Shown: piece after piece, positions 16,462 through 26,539 of the stretch
Numbering within the stretch: position 1 is the stretch's first letter
Layout of the letters: every line of letters begins with the position of its first letter
Assembly: GCA_025363015.1 (NCBI GenBank)
Contig: JANYEQ010000126.1
Span: 1 to 64,000, forward strand
Length of the DNA: 64,000 bases
Direction of reading: 5' to 3'
Source: Bacteroidota bacterium
GTDB taxonomy: Bacteria > Bacteroidota > Bacteroidia > B-17B0 > Aurantibacillaceae
The notes under the pieces: generated by a model
What the model was told of the DNA's origin: nothing
Databases searched by the model: none
Seen by the model: the letters and a program-made list of their open reading frames with translations, nothing else
Made by a program: the position numbers and the translations under genes

Positions 16462-17154
16462 ATGATGAAACCCAAACCTATTAACCAAGTTAAACATAAT
16501 AATTCGTTTAAATTATATTATGCCATGCGAGATAGAGGATACAGTAGCCCTTATTACAATACTTTTTTAGGTTTTATAGCATATGCACCTCTTGCGCTGT
16601 CTTTAGTATGTTTTTTAACTTTTATAACACAAAATAATAGAGGTGTAAATACACATAATATTATTTTAGTATTACTGACTTGTATTATAGTAAGTGCCTT
16701 AATTTTATTTAGAAAACAATTAATTTATATATCAAATTACAAAAAATTTAAAAATTGGGAAGAACAATTATCCTTTAAAATAGAAGGTTCTCAGAGATTA
16801 TTATCAAAATCAGAATTATTAATTTGGTTTAATTGGTACGAGTATTGTAGTGTTAAAATAAACTTCTCTGTAAACTGTTCTGAAGAAACAAAAGCGCTTA
16901 CTACAGTAGCCATATCTAATATTTTAAAAAATATTGAAGATGTTGTTAGAAATTTTAAAATATATACCTCTTGGAAATTTGAAGGTAATGTTTTAATGGG
17001 ATCTGCAAACATTCTTATTTTAGGGATTATACAGCGATTTATTAGTAACGATTTAAATAAAATAAATTTATTAAAAGGCGAAATTAATTCAGTTGAGATT
17101 ATAGCGTCTAAAACGTTAACACACATTGAACATATTTATATTAATAGAGATTAA
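16462..17154 (+). CDS. Unknown two-segment membrane protein
   Basis: This 230-residue protein has two membrane segments (about 34-56 and 66-85) and a C-terminal cytoplasmic domain of about 140 residues, in which G-S-A-N-I-L-I-L-G-I-I-Q-R-F-I is the most distinctive part. I recognise no family. The tandem ATG ATG start leaves one residue of uncertainty. The gene is flanked by a divergent PQQ-like gene and a T9SS cargo gene, which gives no clear functional hint. Confidence 0.55.
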   Translation: MMKPKPINQVKHNNSFKLYYAMRDRGYSSPYYNTFLGFIAYAPLALSLVCFLTFITQNNRGVNTHNIILVLLTCIIVSALILFRKQLIYISNYKKFKNWEEQLSFKIEGSQRLLSKSELLIWFNWYEYCSVKINFSVNCSEETKALTTVAISNILKNIEDVVRNFKIYTSWKFEGNVLMGSANILILGIIQRFISNDLNKINLLKGEINSVEIIASKTLTHIEHIYINRD

Positions 17155-17435
17155 AAGGTTATTCTAAAAAAAATTAATTATTTCTGTTAAATCAGTAAAT
17201 AGTTTCGTTAAGCGAAACCCTCTTTTGGTTAACTCAACTAAAAACATATATTTATTTAGTAGAACTTTATACTGATTAAATTTATTATTATGATAAAACA
17301 TTTACAACTACTAAAAACAATAACTCCACTAAAATAATTACAGGGTGGATGTTAATTTTTCATTGTTCTAAACAAAATATAATTTTTTACGTTAAAAAAA
17401 ATGTTACTTTCGATACAAATTAAATAATCTTATTT

Positions 17436-19940
17436 ATGAAAAAAAAATTACTAAGCTTAACATTAATATTTTCTGTTGTCATTTCATTTTCTCAGTCAAT
17501 TCCAAACGGCGGATTTGAGAGTTGGAGTACAACTACTTATGAAAATCCTCAATTTTTTGAAACCTCCAATTATGATGACCATACAGGCGGGTTTTATGGT
17601 GTAAATTGTACAAAAACTACCGATGCCTATCACGGTAACTTTGCTGTAATACTAACAACTACCGGGAGTAATGCAAACCCTGCATTTGCTTATATAGCTA
17701 ATGGTAGCCCTGGTCAAAGCTCTGCCTCTTATACAAATTCTTCGGGTGGCATTCCTTATTCTCAAAAACCCACAGGAATTAGATTTCATTATAAAAGCAA
17801 TATCTTATCTGGCGATTCAGCAACTGTAATAACTATTTTTAGAAAGTCTGGAGTTAACATTGGTTTTTATAAACAAAAAATTGCTACTTCAAGTAGTGTG
17901 TATACAGTATATAATAACACGTTTAGCCCAGCATTACCAATTACGCCCGACACCGTTATTTTTGCAGTAGCCTCAAGTAATGTGTTTGGCAACCTTGCAC
18001 TTGTGGGTAATAGTTTACAAATTGATAGTGTTTTATTTACAGGTGTTAGCGCTCAACCCGCTAATTTTAATTCTAGTTTCGAAAATTGGCAAACAGTACA
18101 AGATAGTAAACTAAACGGGTGGAAGTTAAGGGGAGGCAATACTCAATCTACTGATTTTTATACCGGTACTTACGCAATTGAATTACAAACACTACCTCCA
18201 TCGCTAAGCACAGGCAATAGTGTAGCTTCAGGCGAAGCAAGCACTGGTAATAATATTTTTAATAATGTTAAAGGCGGTTATCCATTTTCTAACCAAATTG
18301 ATACGATAGTTTTTCGTTATAAATACATTCCGGCAGACCCTTTAGACAATGGAGAATTTTATATATACTTTAAAAAAAATGGCATACAAATTGCTCAAAC
18401 TAACAATTCCCTTGCTATTTCACCCTCTTACCAGCAAGTAGTTATTCCATTTAATACAGGCATAGCACCAGATACTATTAATATCATGTTTAGGTCGTCA
18501 AAATATCCAGTTTTAAATTCTTATGTAGGTTCTGATTTAAAAGTAGATAACCTATATTTAAAATCACAAAAAACACCTATCAGTTTTTTTAATGCGCCCC
18601 TAACTGGGTGTGTTGGTCAAGCTATAAATTTAATAGATAATTCGGCCAATATGGCAAATGCTTGGGGTTGGATTATGCCAGGCGGAACACCAGGAAGTTC
18701 AACTCAACAAAACCCTATAGTAATATATAATAGCACAGGTATAAAAACTATAAGTATGATTGCCAGTAATCAATTTGGTTCTGGTTTATTAGTTTCAAAA
18801 ACAATAACTATTAATCCATTGCCTGTTGTTTATGCCACATCTACAATTACAGCCTGTGGCGGTAGCAATGTGATTTTAACAGCAAATGGGGCAAATTTTT
18901 ATTCTTGGAGTTCAGGGCAAACTACACCAACTATTGCTGTAACAGCAACCATCTCTACTAATTTTACTGTTACAGGCGCAACAAATGGCTGCACAAATAC
19001 CGCTATTGGTTCGGTAATAGTGCCATCGGGTATTACACCACAAATTTGTATGGTTACTACTGATAGTGTAGGAAACAATAACGAAATTTATTGGGATAAA
19101 ACACAATACGCAAGAGTAGATAGTTTTATTATTTATAGAGAAACACCTACTATTACAAATACACTAACCGGCTCATATAGCAGAATTGGTGCTGTTAGTA
19201 AAACAGCTTTTAGTATGTATACAGATACGGCCCGACACATTGGTGGCTTTGTAAATGGTAATCCAAGTTTTACGTCCTACAAGTATAAATTACAAATTAA
19301 AGATAGTTGTGGTATATACAGTGCTTTAAGTCCTTATCATCAAACCATTTTTGTACAAGACCAACAAAATGGCAACTTTAATTGGAATCCATATTCAATC
19401 GAAGGGTCAACTATTACTCCAGTTTCTAATTATGTGTTATATCGCCGAAACATTAATACAGGTCAAACATCAACAGTTGCTGCCACCTCGTCCAATTTAC
19501 TTACCGACCCATATTACAATGTATTTTATCCTACAACTATAAAATGGTTTGTAGATGCACAAGGCTTTAATTGTAATCCAACTTTTAAAATTAATGGTAT
19601 ACTGGCAAATAAACAAAAAACAAAAAGTAATAATTCTAACGAAAGAACGTATCCCGCCGTTAGTATTACTAAAAATGTATTAGAGGATTTTGAGATTAGT
19701 ATTTATCCAAACCCTGCGAAGGATATTGTAAACATTGAAATTAAAATGCTGAACACTTCATCAACAAGCCCCATAATACAAGCAGAAATAACAAATATAC
19801 TTGGGCAAATTGTGCAAACCGCCAGCATTTCAAACCAAAAAACATCTATAAATGTTCAGTATTTAAATAGTGGGATTTATTTTTTAAATTTAAAACAAAA
19901 TGCTACTTCTTTTTTGGTTAAAAAAATAATAATTAATTAG
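17436..19940 (+). CDS. Large secreted T9SS cargo protein with PKD-like domain
   Basis: A signal peptide (about 1-19, ending S-F-S-Q) precedes two related beta-sandwich units of about 185 residues (20-205 and 210-378). Each begins with an N-x-x-F-E-x-W motif and ends in I-D-S-V-L/V-D-N-L-Y, as in carbohydrate-binding-like modules. A PKD-like domain (about 381-460) and Thr/Asn-rich beta modules follow. The type A T9SS sorting domain (about 751-834) carries I-S-I-Y-P-N-P-A-K-D and L-N-S-G-I-Y-F-L. The protein of 834 residues is most likely surface-displayed and adhesive or glycan-binding. A strong terminator follows 26 bases after the stop. Confidence 0.82.
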   Translation: MKKKLLSLTLIFSVVISFSQSIPNGGFESWSTTTYENPQFFETSNYDDHTGGFYGVNCTKTTDAYHGNFAVILTTTGSNANPAFAYIANGSPGQSSASYTNSSGGIPYSQKPTGIRFHYKSNILSGDSATVITIFRKSGVNIGFYKQKIATSSSVYTVYNNTFSPALPITPDTVIFAVASSNVFGNLALVGNSLQIDSVLFTGVSAQPANFNSSFENWQTVQDSKLNGWKLRGGNTQSTDFYTGTYAIELQTLPPSLSTGNSVASGEASTGNNIFNNVKGGYPFSNQIDTIVFRYKYIPADPLDNGEFYIYFKKNGIQIAQTNNSLAISPSYQQVVIPFNTGIAPDTINIMFRSSKYPVLNSYVGSDLKVDNLYLKSQKTPISFFNAPLTGCVGQAINLIDNSANMANAWGWIMPGGTPGSSTQQNPIVIYNSTGIKTISMIASNQFGSGLLVSKTITINPLPVVYATSTITACGGSNVILTANGANFYSWSSGQTTPTIAVTATISTNFTVTGATNGCTNTAIGSVIVPSGITPQICMVTTDSVGNNNEIYWDKTQYARVDSFIIYRETPTITNTLTGSYSRIGAVSKTAFSMYTDTARHIGGFVNGNPSFTSYKYKLQIKDSCGIYSALSPYHQTIFVQDQQNGNFNWNPYSIEGSTITPVSNYVLYRRNINTGQTSTVAATSSNLLTDPYYNVFYPTTIKWFVDAQGFNCNPTFKINGILANKQKTKSNNSNERTYPAVSITKNVLEDFEISIYPNPAKDIVNIEIKMLNTSSTSPIIQAEITNILGQIVQTASISNQKTSINVQYLNSGIYFLNLKQNATSFLVKKIIIN

Positions 19941-19965
19941 TCAGCATTATTTGTTTTCATATTCT

Positions 19966-19992
19966 AAAAGCACGAATAGAATTCGTGCTTTT
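19966..19992 (+). terminator. Rho-independent terminator of the T9SS cargo gene
   Basis: Perfect 12-base arms AAAAGCACGAAT and ATTCGTGCTTTT flank the 3-base loop AGA, and the T run continues after the right arm. It starts 26 bases after the stop of the cargo gene and ends 22 bases before the TTG start of the next gene. Confidence 0.85.
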
Positions 19993-20013
19993 TTATTACT
20001 TTAGCATATTGTT

Positions 20014-23000
20014 TTGGCAAAAAATAAAGTATACCTAATTTTTTTACTTTTTTTTATAATAAGTAACGTAATTTATTCGCAAAAAGGCGAGTATTTTAGT
20101 GTTAATTATTTACCAAAAGATTACAATTCGAGTGCAAATAATTTTGGAATTACTCAAAGTGAAAATGGATTAATTAATATAGCTAATGATAATGGCATTT
20201 TAATATTTAATGGGTTTAAATGGGTTGTATGTAACCGTTCTGCAAAAGATCAAATATCTATTACAGCAATATCTAAAACCACTGATGGAAAAATTATATA
20301 TGGTTGTATAGATGGCGATTTTGGAGAGTTGGAAAAAAATGATAAAGGTAAATTCTATTTACATTCATTAAAACAACGTTTATCGGAAACCGAACAACCT
20401 ACAGAAGCAATCAGGCAAATCATAAATTTAAACGGCAAAGTTTATTTTTTATCTTCCGATAAATTAGTAGAATATAGTAATTCTAAATTTAAAGTTTTCA
20501 ATCCCACAAATAGTTTTCATACCAGAGCATTAGTAATGGGTAAACATTTGTTTGTATTTGATATTGATAATACCATTTCTGTTTTACAAAATAACGTTTT
20601 AAATACCGTTTTAAATACTGAGGCTTTTTCTAATTTTAAAGCTTTTTATTGTTTCCCATTATCAAAAAAGGAGTATGCAATTGGTATTAGAGGTAAAAAT
20701 ACTTATAAGGCCATTTACGATTCAATAACCCCAACTAAAACAATTTTTGTTGATTTTAAAAGCAATTGCGATGAGGAATTACAAAGTGCTGAATTTAATA
20801 ATGGGACTTTATTAAAAAACGGAAATTTTATTATAACAACTAATAAAAAAGGTGCTTTTGTATTAAACAAGCAATTACAAATTATTCAACGTTTTAATAC
20901 TAAAAATGGCTTAAATGACGATAATGTAAAAGCTGCTTTTGAAGACGAAAACGGCAACCTATGGTTTTCTTTATATTATGGCATAAGTTATATTGAAACA
21001 AACTCAAAATTATTTAAATACACAAGAACAAATGGTATTAAAGGCCCAGTGCAAAGCGCCTGTTATTTTCAAAATCAATTATACATTGCTACAGACAAAG
21101 GCGTGCAATACTATAACGCCTCATTACAATCATTTACAAATTTGCCAAATTTTGATAAACAAAGCTGGTACTTATTAAATTATGCTAATACTTTATTTAT
21201 TTGTTCGCAAAAAGGAATTTATATCTATAATGGAAGTTCAGTTAAGCAAATTAGTGATAAAAAAACAAATTTTATTTTAAACGACCCACTCCAAAAGAAT
21301 ATATTATATGCAGCTACAGACAATGGTATTGAGGTGTATAACTTACAGAAAAAAACCATTAATTTTATTAGAGCGTACAATTTAAACCACGAGGTTAAAA
21401 GTATTACCAGCGATATAAATAAAAATATTTATTTTGGAACCGTAGATAATGGTATTTATTTTTTAAACCATAACATGTCTCTTTCTCTCGACTCTTTACA
21501 GGAAAAAAATGGGCTTCCGAGCCAAGTAAGCGAAAATTACATAACTAATTACAATAATAATTTGATAATAGGAACTGATAGTGGCATTTATACGGTTGAT
21601 GTTAAGCTAAAAAAAAATTACAAATGTATAAAAGATCCAAATTTTTGGACTTTAACAAAAGGCTCCGAAATTTTTCGAGCATCCAATCTTGGGGGTGATT
21701 TAATTTGCTCGCAATCCTATGAAAACAAACAAACAAATAACGTTGAGCAAAAAATAGTTTATTTCTCAAAAAATATAAAAGGCTATTCAATTAGTAATAA
21801 TACCATAACTCATTTAAAAGATATTAAAGCAAATTTAATAACTTACGATAGTATTAGTAAAGTAGTTTTTATATGTACTGACGAAGGCTTATTTATTATG
21901 AATAAACAAAGTACATTAAACACAAAAAAGTATAATTTATACCTAAATAGCTTTTATAATAAAAACGATACCATCTATCAAAATTTAAATTCAAACGATA
22001 AACAATTACAAAATGAAATAGCTATTAATTATAATAATAACGATATAAAAATAAATATAGGTTACAATTGTTTTGAAAATATTAATAATGTTGAAGTTGT
22101 TTATTATCTTCAAGGAAAAGACGAAGACTACGGGAAACGCGAAAAAAAATTTGAATTTAATTACAACAATTTAAAAGAAGGTAGTTATATATTTCGATTA
22201 AAAGTATTTAATGAGTTAACCAGCCAAGTAAAAGAATTAAATATTCCATTTAAAATATTACCGCCTTGGCATCGTTCTGTTTTTGCTTACATTATCTATG
22301 TTTTTATTTTTATTTTATTTTTAATTGTAGTTATTAAACTAAATAGCAAACGCTTAATTGCTAAAAATTTAAAATTAGAAGGGGTTATAAAACAGCGTAC
22401 CTCCACTATAAATGAGCAGGTAATTTTATTAGAACATAAAAATAAAGAGATTACTGATAGTATAAATTATGCTAAACGTTTACAAAAAGCTATTTTACCA
22501 CAATTAGAAACTATTAAAAAATCATTATCCCAAAGTTTTGTTTTATATCTACCAAAAGATATTATAGCTGGTGATTTTTATTGGTTTCACCAAGAACAAA
22601 ACAAAATATTTATTGCCGCTGCCGATTGTACGGGGCACGGTGTTCCGGGGGCTATGGTTAGTATAGTATGTAGTAAAGCATTGAACCAAGCTGTAAACGA
22701 ATTTAGTATTTTTGATACCGGAGCTATTTTAGATAAAACACGAGATTTAGTTTTAGATACATTTAGTAAAAGTGGCGAAGACATTAAAGATGGTATGGAT
22801 ATTTCATTAGCATGTATTGATTACTCTTTAAAAACTATAACCTGGAGTGGCGCTAATAATCCCTTATGGATAATTAAAAATAATAAATTAATTGAAGTAA
22901 AAGCCAACAAACAACCTATTGGTAAAGCCGATAATTATTTACCTTTTACTACAAACATCATTCCTTTTGAAAAAAACATGATGTTATACTTTTTAACTGA

Positions 23001-23190
23001 TGGATATGCTGACCAGTTTGGTGGTCCAAAAGGAAAAAAATATAAATATAAACAACTATCAGATTTATTAATTGCAAATTGTAATAGCTCACCTAATAGT
23101 CAACAACTACTACTTGAAGAATCGTTTGCAAATTGGAAAGGTAATTTAGAACAAGTTGATGATGTTACTATTATTGGTATTAGAATTTAA
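20014..23190 (+). CDS. Propeller-sensor SpoIIE-type (PP2C) phosphatase
   Basis: The protein has 1058 residues. A signal peptide (about 1-23) is followed by an extracytoplasmic two-component-type beta-propeller (about 30-630, with repeated G-N-L-W-F and A-T-D-K/N-G elements). Then come a Y_Y_Y-like beta domain (about 650-745), a membrane segment (about 756-776), a coiled coil (about 785-820) and a SpoIIE/PP2C phosphatase (about 825-1058). Metal-binding Asp residues D854 (A-G-D-F-Y-W) and D871 (A-D-C-T-G-H-G) are present. It should sense an external or periplasmic signal and dephosphorylate a partner, perhaps an anti-sigma-antagonist type protein. The start is TTG, just after a terminator. Confidence 0.88.
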   Translation: MAKNKVYLIFLLFFIISNVIYSQKGEYFSVNYLPKDYNSSANNFGITQSENGLINIANDNGILIFNGFKWVVCNRSAKDQISITAISKTTDGKIIYGCIDGDFGELEKNDKGKFYLHSLKQRLSETEQPTEAIRQIINLNGKVYFLSSDKLVEYSNSKFKVFNPTNSFHTRALVMGKHLFVFDIDNTISVLQNNVLNTVLNTEAFSNFKAFYCFPLSKKEYAIGIRGKNTYKAIYDSITPTKTIFVDFKSNCDEELQSAEFNNGTLLKNGNFIITTNKKGAFVLNKQLQIIQRFNTKNGLNDDNVKAAFEDENGNLWFSLYYGISYIETNSKLFKYTRTNGIKGPVQSACYFQNQLYIATDKGVQYYNASLQSFTNLPNFDKQSWYLLNYANTLFICSQKGIYIYNGSSVKQISDKKTNFILNDPLQKNILYAATDNGIEVYNLQKKTINFIRAYNLNHEVKSITSDINKNIYFGTVDNGIYFLNHNMSLSLDSLQEKNGLPSQVSENYITNYNNNLIIGTDSGIYTVDVKLKKNYKCIKDPNFWTLTKGSEIFRASNLGGDLICSQSYENKQTNNVEQKIVYFSKNIKGYSISNNTITHLKDIKANLITYDSISKVVFICTDEGLFIMNKQSTLNTKKYNLYLNSFYNKNDTIYQNLNSNDKQLQNEIAINYNNNDIKINIGYNCFENINNVEVVYYLQGKDEDYGKREKKFEFNYNNLKEGSYIFRLKVFNELTSQVKELNIPFKILPPWHRSVFAYIIYVFIFILFLIVVIKLNSKRLIAKNLKLEGVIKQRTSTINEQVILLEHKNKEITDSINYAKRLQKAILPQLETIKKSLSQSFVLYLPKDIIAGDFYWFHQEQNKIFIAAADCTGHGVPGAMVSIVCSKALNQAVNEFSIFDTGAILDKTRDLVLDTFSKSGEDIKDGMDISLACIDYSLKTITWSGANNPLWIIKNNKLIEVKANKQPIGKADNYLPFTTNIIPFEKNMMLYFLTDGYADQFGGPKGKKYKYKQLSDLLIANCNSSPNSQQLLLEESFANWKGNLEQVDDVTIIGIRI

Positions 23191-23650
23191 TGTTCGCCAA
23201 AACTTTGCAATTAAATTTAACTAAGGCAAGCAGTAAAAATTAATACTGTTGAAATAAAAAAATACAGTAATGGATATATATCAACCATTAAATACACATT
23301 TGTAATATATACGCTAGAAAAATACTAATCCAATTTTGTCTCTTATTTTCTCTTTTAACTTTAATAAGTTAGTACCTTATTTCTGCAAAAGCGTTATTGT
23401 TTTTTGAGTATACTGTTAAAAGGCTTAACACAGGTACTTAAAACCTATTAAATACTTGTTTTTTAAATTTTAAAGTATAATTTTAATATTATCCAGTTCA
23501 AAATATAATAAATAATCATTCATCGATAAAAAACAAGCTTTTGTACTAACTTTTTATTCAACCACCATTGCTAACAACTTATTAGTCGTAATTATTGAAT
23601 TTGCATGTTTATTAATTGTAATTTTAACATCGTTTTAAACAAACCCCCAC
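23191..23650. other. Intergenic stretch upstream of kup
   Basis: These 460 very AT-rich bases hold no open frame worth reporting, no tRNA and no terminator that I could define. No riboswitch consensus (such as the c-di-AMP type found before kup in Firmicutes) was recognised. The length of leader-like sequence before kup leaves room for regulation. Confidence 0.4.
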
Positions 23651-25615
23651 ATGGGAAATCATCATAATGAACACCTAAATAAAATTACTATAGGTGGCTT
23701 AATTGTAACACTTGGTATTATTTATGGTGATATTGGTACATCGCCTCTTTACGTTTTAAAGGAAATTGTAGGTAACGAGCCCATTAATGCCGATTTGGTA
23801 AAAGGGGCTATATCTGCTATTTTTTGGACCTTAACTTTACAAACAACATTTAAGTATGTAATATTAACCTTACAAGCCGATAATAAAGGTGAGGGCGGAA
23901 TTTTTTCGTTGTACACTTTAGTTAAACGTTGTAAATATAAATGGTTATTAGTACCAGCTATTATTGGTGGATGTGCCTTATTGGCCGACGGTATTATAAC
24001 ACCGCCAATATCTGTTGCCTCAGCAGTAGAAGGTTTAAGAATGATTTATCCAAACATAAAGACTGTACCCATTGTAATTGGAATTTTAGTAGGCTTATTT
24101 GCCATACAACGGTTTGGAACTAAGTTTGTTGGTAGAGCGTTTGGCCCATTAATGTTTATTTGGTTTGGAATGTTAGGCACATTAGGTATTAGTAATTTAG
24201 TTACTGATTGGGGCATTTTAAGTGCCTTAAATCCTTACTACACTTATAAATTATTAAGTACACATCACGAAGGGATTTTAATTTTGGGTGCGGTATTTTT
24301 ATGTACAACTGGAGCCGAAGCACTGTATAGTGACTTAGGCCATTGCGGTAAAAAAAATATTAGAATAAGCTGGATTTTTGTAAAAATAATGCTAGTATTA
24401 AACTATATGGGGCAGGGGGCTTGGCTTATTGCACATGAAGGCAAAACCCTAGCTGATTTGGGTGGAAAATATGGCAACCCTTTCTTTTTAATTATGCCAC
24501 AAGGTTTTTTAATTTTAGGTATTATCATTGCCACAGTTGCTGCTATAATTGCTTCACAGGCTTTAATATCAGGTTCGTTTACGTTAATTAACGAAGCCAT
24601 ACGTTTAAATTTATGGCCAAAAGTTAGGGTAAAATACCCAAGCGAATTAAAAGGTCAATTATACATTCCATCCATAAATACACTATTATTATTAGGCTGT
24701 ATTGCCGTAGTATTATATTTTAGAGAGTCGAGTAACATGAGTGCAGCTTATGGCTTAGCCATTGTATTATGTATGTTAATGACTACTATTTTACTTAATT
24801 TTTATTTACACTTAAAGCGTTACAATCCTATTTTTATTGTATGTGTTATTACTCTTTATGCCATTGTTGAGTTATCGTTTTTTTACGCTAACCTTAGTAA
24901 GTTTTCACATGGCGGTTGGATAACCTTATTAATTGCAGGTTCGTTAATGCTGGTAATGGCCATTTGGTTTTTTGCCAAAAAAATTAGACAACGTTACATT
25001 GATGTTGTAAGATTAGATGATTATAAACAGTTTTTAATTGATTTAAGTAGGGATGAAAGCATACCAAAATATGCAACGCATTTAGTATACCTAACATCAG
25101 TTAACGACAATGCATTAATTGAACAAAAAATTATTCACTCCATTTTGCAACGCCGCCCTAAAAAAGCTGATATCTATTGGTTTGTTCACGTTGATGTGGT
25201 AGATGAACCTTACAGAATGGAATACAAAGTAAACCATATTGCTGAAGATGATATTATAAGAGTAGATTTTAAATTAGGCTTTAGAGTGGATCCAAAAATT
25301 AATTTAATGTTTAGAAAAGTAGTTGAGGATTTAGTGGCAAATAAAGAAGTAGATATTACAAGCCGATACGAATCCTTACAACGAAACAATATTAGTGGTG
25401 ATTTTAAATTTGTAGTGGTTGAAAAATATTTAAGTTATGATAATGATTTACCATTTCTTGAAAAAATAATTCTAGAAGCTTATTCTATTTTAAAACGCCT
25501 AAGCTTAACTGAGGCTAAAGCTTTTGGTTTAGATAATAGTTCGGTAAAGGTTGAAAAATTTCCAATGATATTTAAAACGCCTAAAACAATAAATAATTTA
25601 AAACGTATTATTTAG
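23651..25615 (+). CDS. kup: KUP-family potassium uptake protein
   Basis: This proton-coupled potassium importer of the inner membrane has 654 residues, about twelve membrane segments in the first 440 residues, and a cytoplasmic C-terminal domain. The N-terminus shows the family signature G-I-I-Y-G-D-I-G-T-S-P-L-Y (about 22-34). Others seen are A-D-N-K-G-E-G-G-I-F-S-L-Y near 76-88, T-G-A-E-A-L-Y-S-D-L-G-H near 221-232 and G-S-F-T-L-I-N-E-A near 308-316. The miaA gene starts two bases after the stop, so the two are in one transcript. Confidence 0.95.
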   Translation: MGNHHNEHLNKITIGGLIVTLGIIYGDIGTSPLYVLKEIVGNEPINADLVKGAISAIFWTLTLQTTFKYVILTLQADNKGEGGIFSLYTLVKRCKYKWLLVPAIIGGCALLADGIITPPISVASAVEGLRMIYPNIKTVPIVIGILVGLFAIQRFGTKFVGRAFGPLMFIWFGMLGTLGISNLVTDWGILSALNPYYTYKLLSTHHEGILILGAVFLCTTGAEALYSDLGHCGKKNIRISWIFVKIMLVLNYMGQGAWLIAHEGKTLADLGGKYGNPFFLIMPQGFLILGIIIATVAAIIASQALISGSFTLINEAIRLNLWPKVRVKYPSELKGQLYIPSINTLLLLGCIAVVLYFRESSNMSAAYGLAIVLCMLMTTILLNFYLHLKRYNPIFIVCVITLYAIVELSFFYANLSKFSHGGWITLLIAGSLMLVMAIWFFAKKIRQRYIDVVRLDDYKQFLIDLSRDESIPKYATHLVYLTSVNDNALIEQKIIHSILQRRPKKADIYWFVHVDVVDEPYRMEYKVNHIAEDDIIRVDFKLGFRVDPKINLMFRKVVEDLVANKEVDITSRYESLQRNNISGDFKFVVVEKYLSYDNDLPFLEKIILEAYSILKRLSLTEAKAFGLDNSSVKVEKFPMIFKTPKTINNLKRII

Positions 25616-25617
25616 CG

Positions 25618-26538
25618 TTGCAATCCAATTATAATTGCATAGTTATATTAGGTACAACCGCTAGTGGTAAAACAAAATTAGCATGTAATATAGCTTATTA
25701 TTTAGAAGGTGAAATTATAAGTGCCGATTCGCGCCAAGTTTACAAATATTTAAACATAGGTACAGGTAAAGATTTAGAAGAATATTGTATTAAGAGTAGA
25801 AAAATAAACTATCATTTAATTGATATATGCGAGCCTACTGAACAATTTTATTTACACCAATTTTGTGCCGAATTAAATATTGCTTTTAATAGTATTAGTG
25901 CCAAAAATAAAATACCAATTATTTGCGGCGGCACAGGTTTGTATATTGATGCCCTGCACAAAGATTTTTCATTTACACAAATAAAAGAAAATACTGAATT
26001 ACGTTTTTTATTAGAACAAAAAACAAAACAAGAATTACTAGTACAACTAAAATTATATCCGAACGAATTAATTGAACATGTTGATTTAAACTCAAAAAAA
26101 AGAATTATAAGAGGTATTGAAGTTGCAGATTATCTTGCTAAAGATAACAACACTCTTCTAAAAACAAAATTACCTTATAAGCCTTTGTACATTGGTATAA
26201 AAACAGATATAGAAGAACGTAAAGAATTAATTAGTAAACGCCTTATTTATAGAATTGATAATGGCTTAATAGAAGAGGTAGAACAACTTTTACAAAAAGA
26301 CATTACTCACCATCGGTTACAATGTTTAGGTTTGGAATATAAATTTACATCACTTTATTTACAAGGTACTTTAACCAAAGCACAATTAATAGAACAATTA
26401 CAAACCGCCATTTTTAAGTTTGCAAAGCGTCAGCAAACTTGGTTTAATAAGTTAGAAAAAGAAGGTATTACAATTAATTGGGTAAATAAAAACTACGATT
26501 TACAAAGCCTTTTAAAATTAATACAGCAAACGTATTAA
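25618..26538 (+). CDS. miaA: tRNA dimethylallyltransferase
   Basis: MiaA adds a dimethylallyl group to A37 of tRNAs reading U-starting codons. The P-loop G12-T-T-A-S-G-K-T19 and the tRNA-binding segment S-A-D-S-R-Q-V-Y (35-42) with G-T-G-K are present, as is the C-G-G-T-G-L-Y motif. At 306 residues the length is normal. The start is TTG two bases after the kup stop; no in-frame ATG precedes the P-loop. Being joined to kup has no obvious functional meaning. Confidence 0.94.
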   Translation: MQSNYNCIVILGTTASGKTKLACNIAYYLEGEIISADSRQVYKYLNIGTGKDLEEYCIKSRKINYHLIDICEPTEQFYLHQFCAELNIAFNSISAKNKIPIICGGTGLYIDALHKDFSFTQIKENTELRFLLEQKTKQELLVQLKLYPNELIEHVDLNSKKRIIRGIEVADYLAKDNNTLLKTKLPYKPLYIGIKTDIEERKELISKRLIYRIDNGLIEEVEQLLQKDITHHRLQCLGLEYKFTSLYLQGTLTKAQLIEQLQTAIFKFAKRQQTWFNKLEKEGITINWVNKNYDLQSLLKLIQQTY

Positions 26539-26539
26539 T

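Noticed and set aside
17202-17218. Small hairpin GTTTCG / CGAAAC between 17155 and 17435
   Set aside because: The stem is six bases with no T run and no clear partner motif; too weak to call a terminator or operator.
23191-23650. Possible riboswitch before kup
   Set aside because: I looked for the conserved blocks of the c-di-AMP (ydaO) type and saw none; length alone is not evidence.
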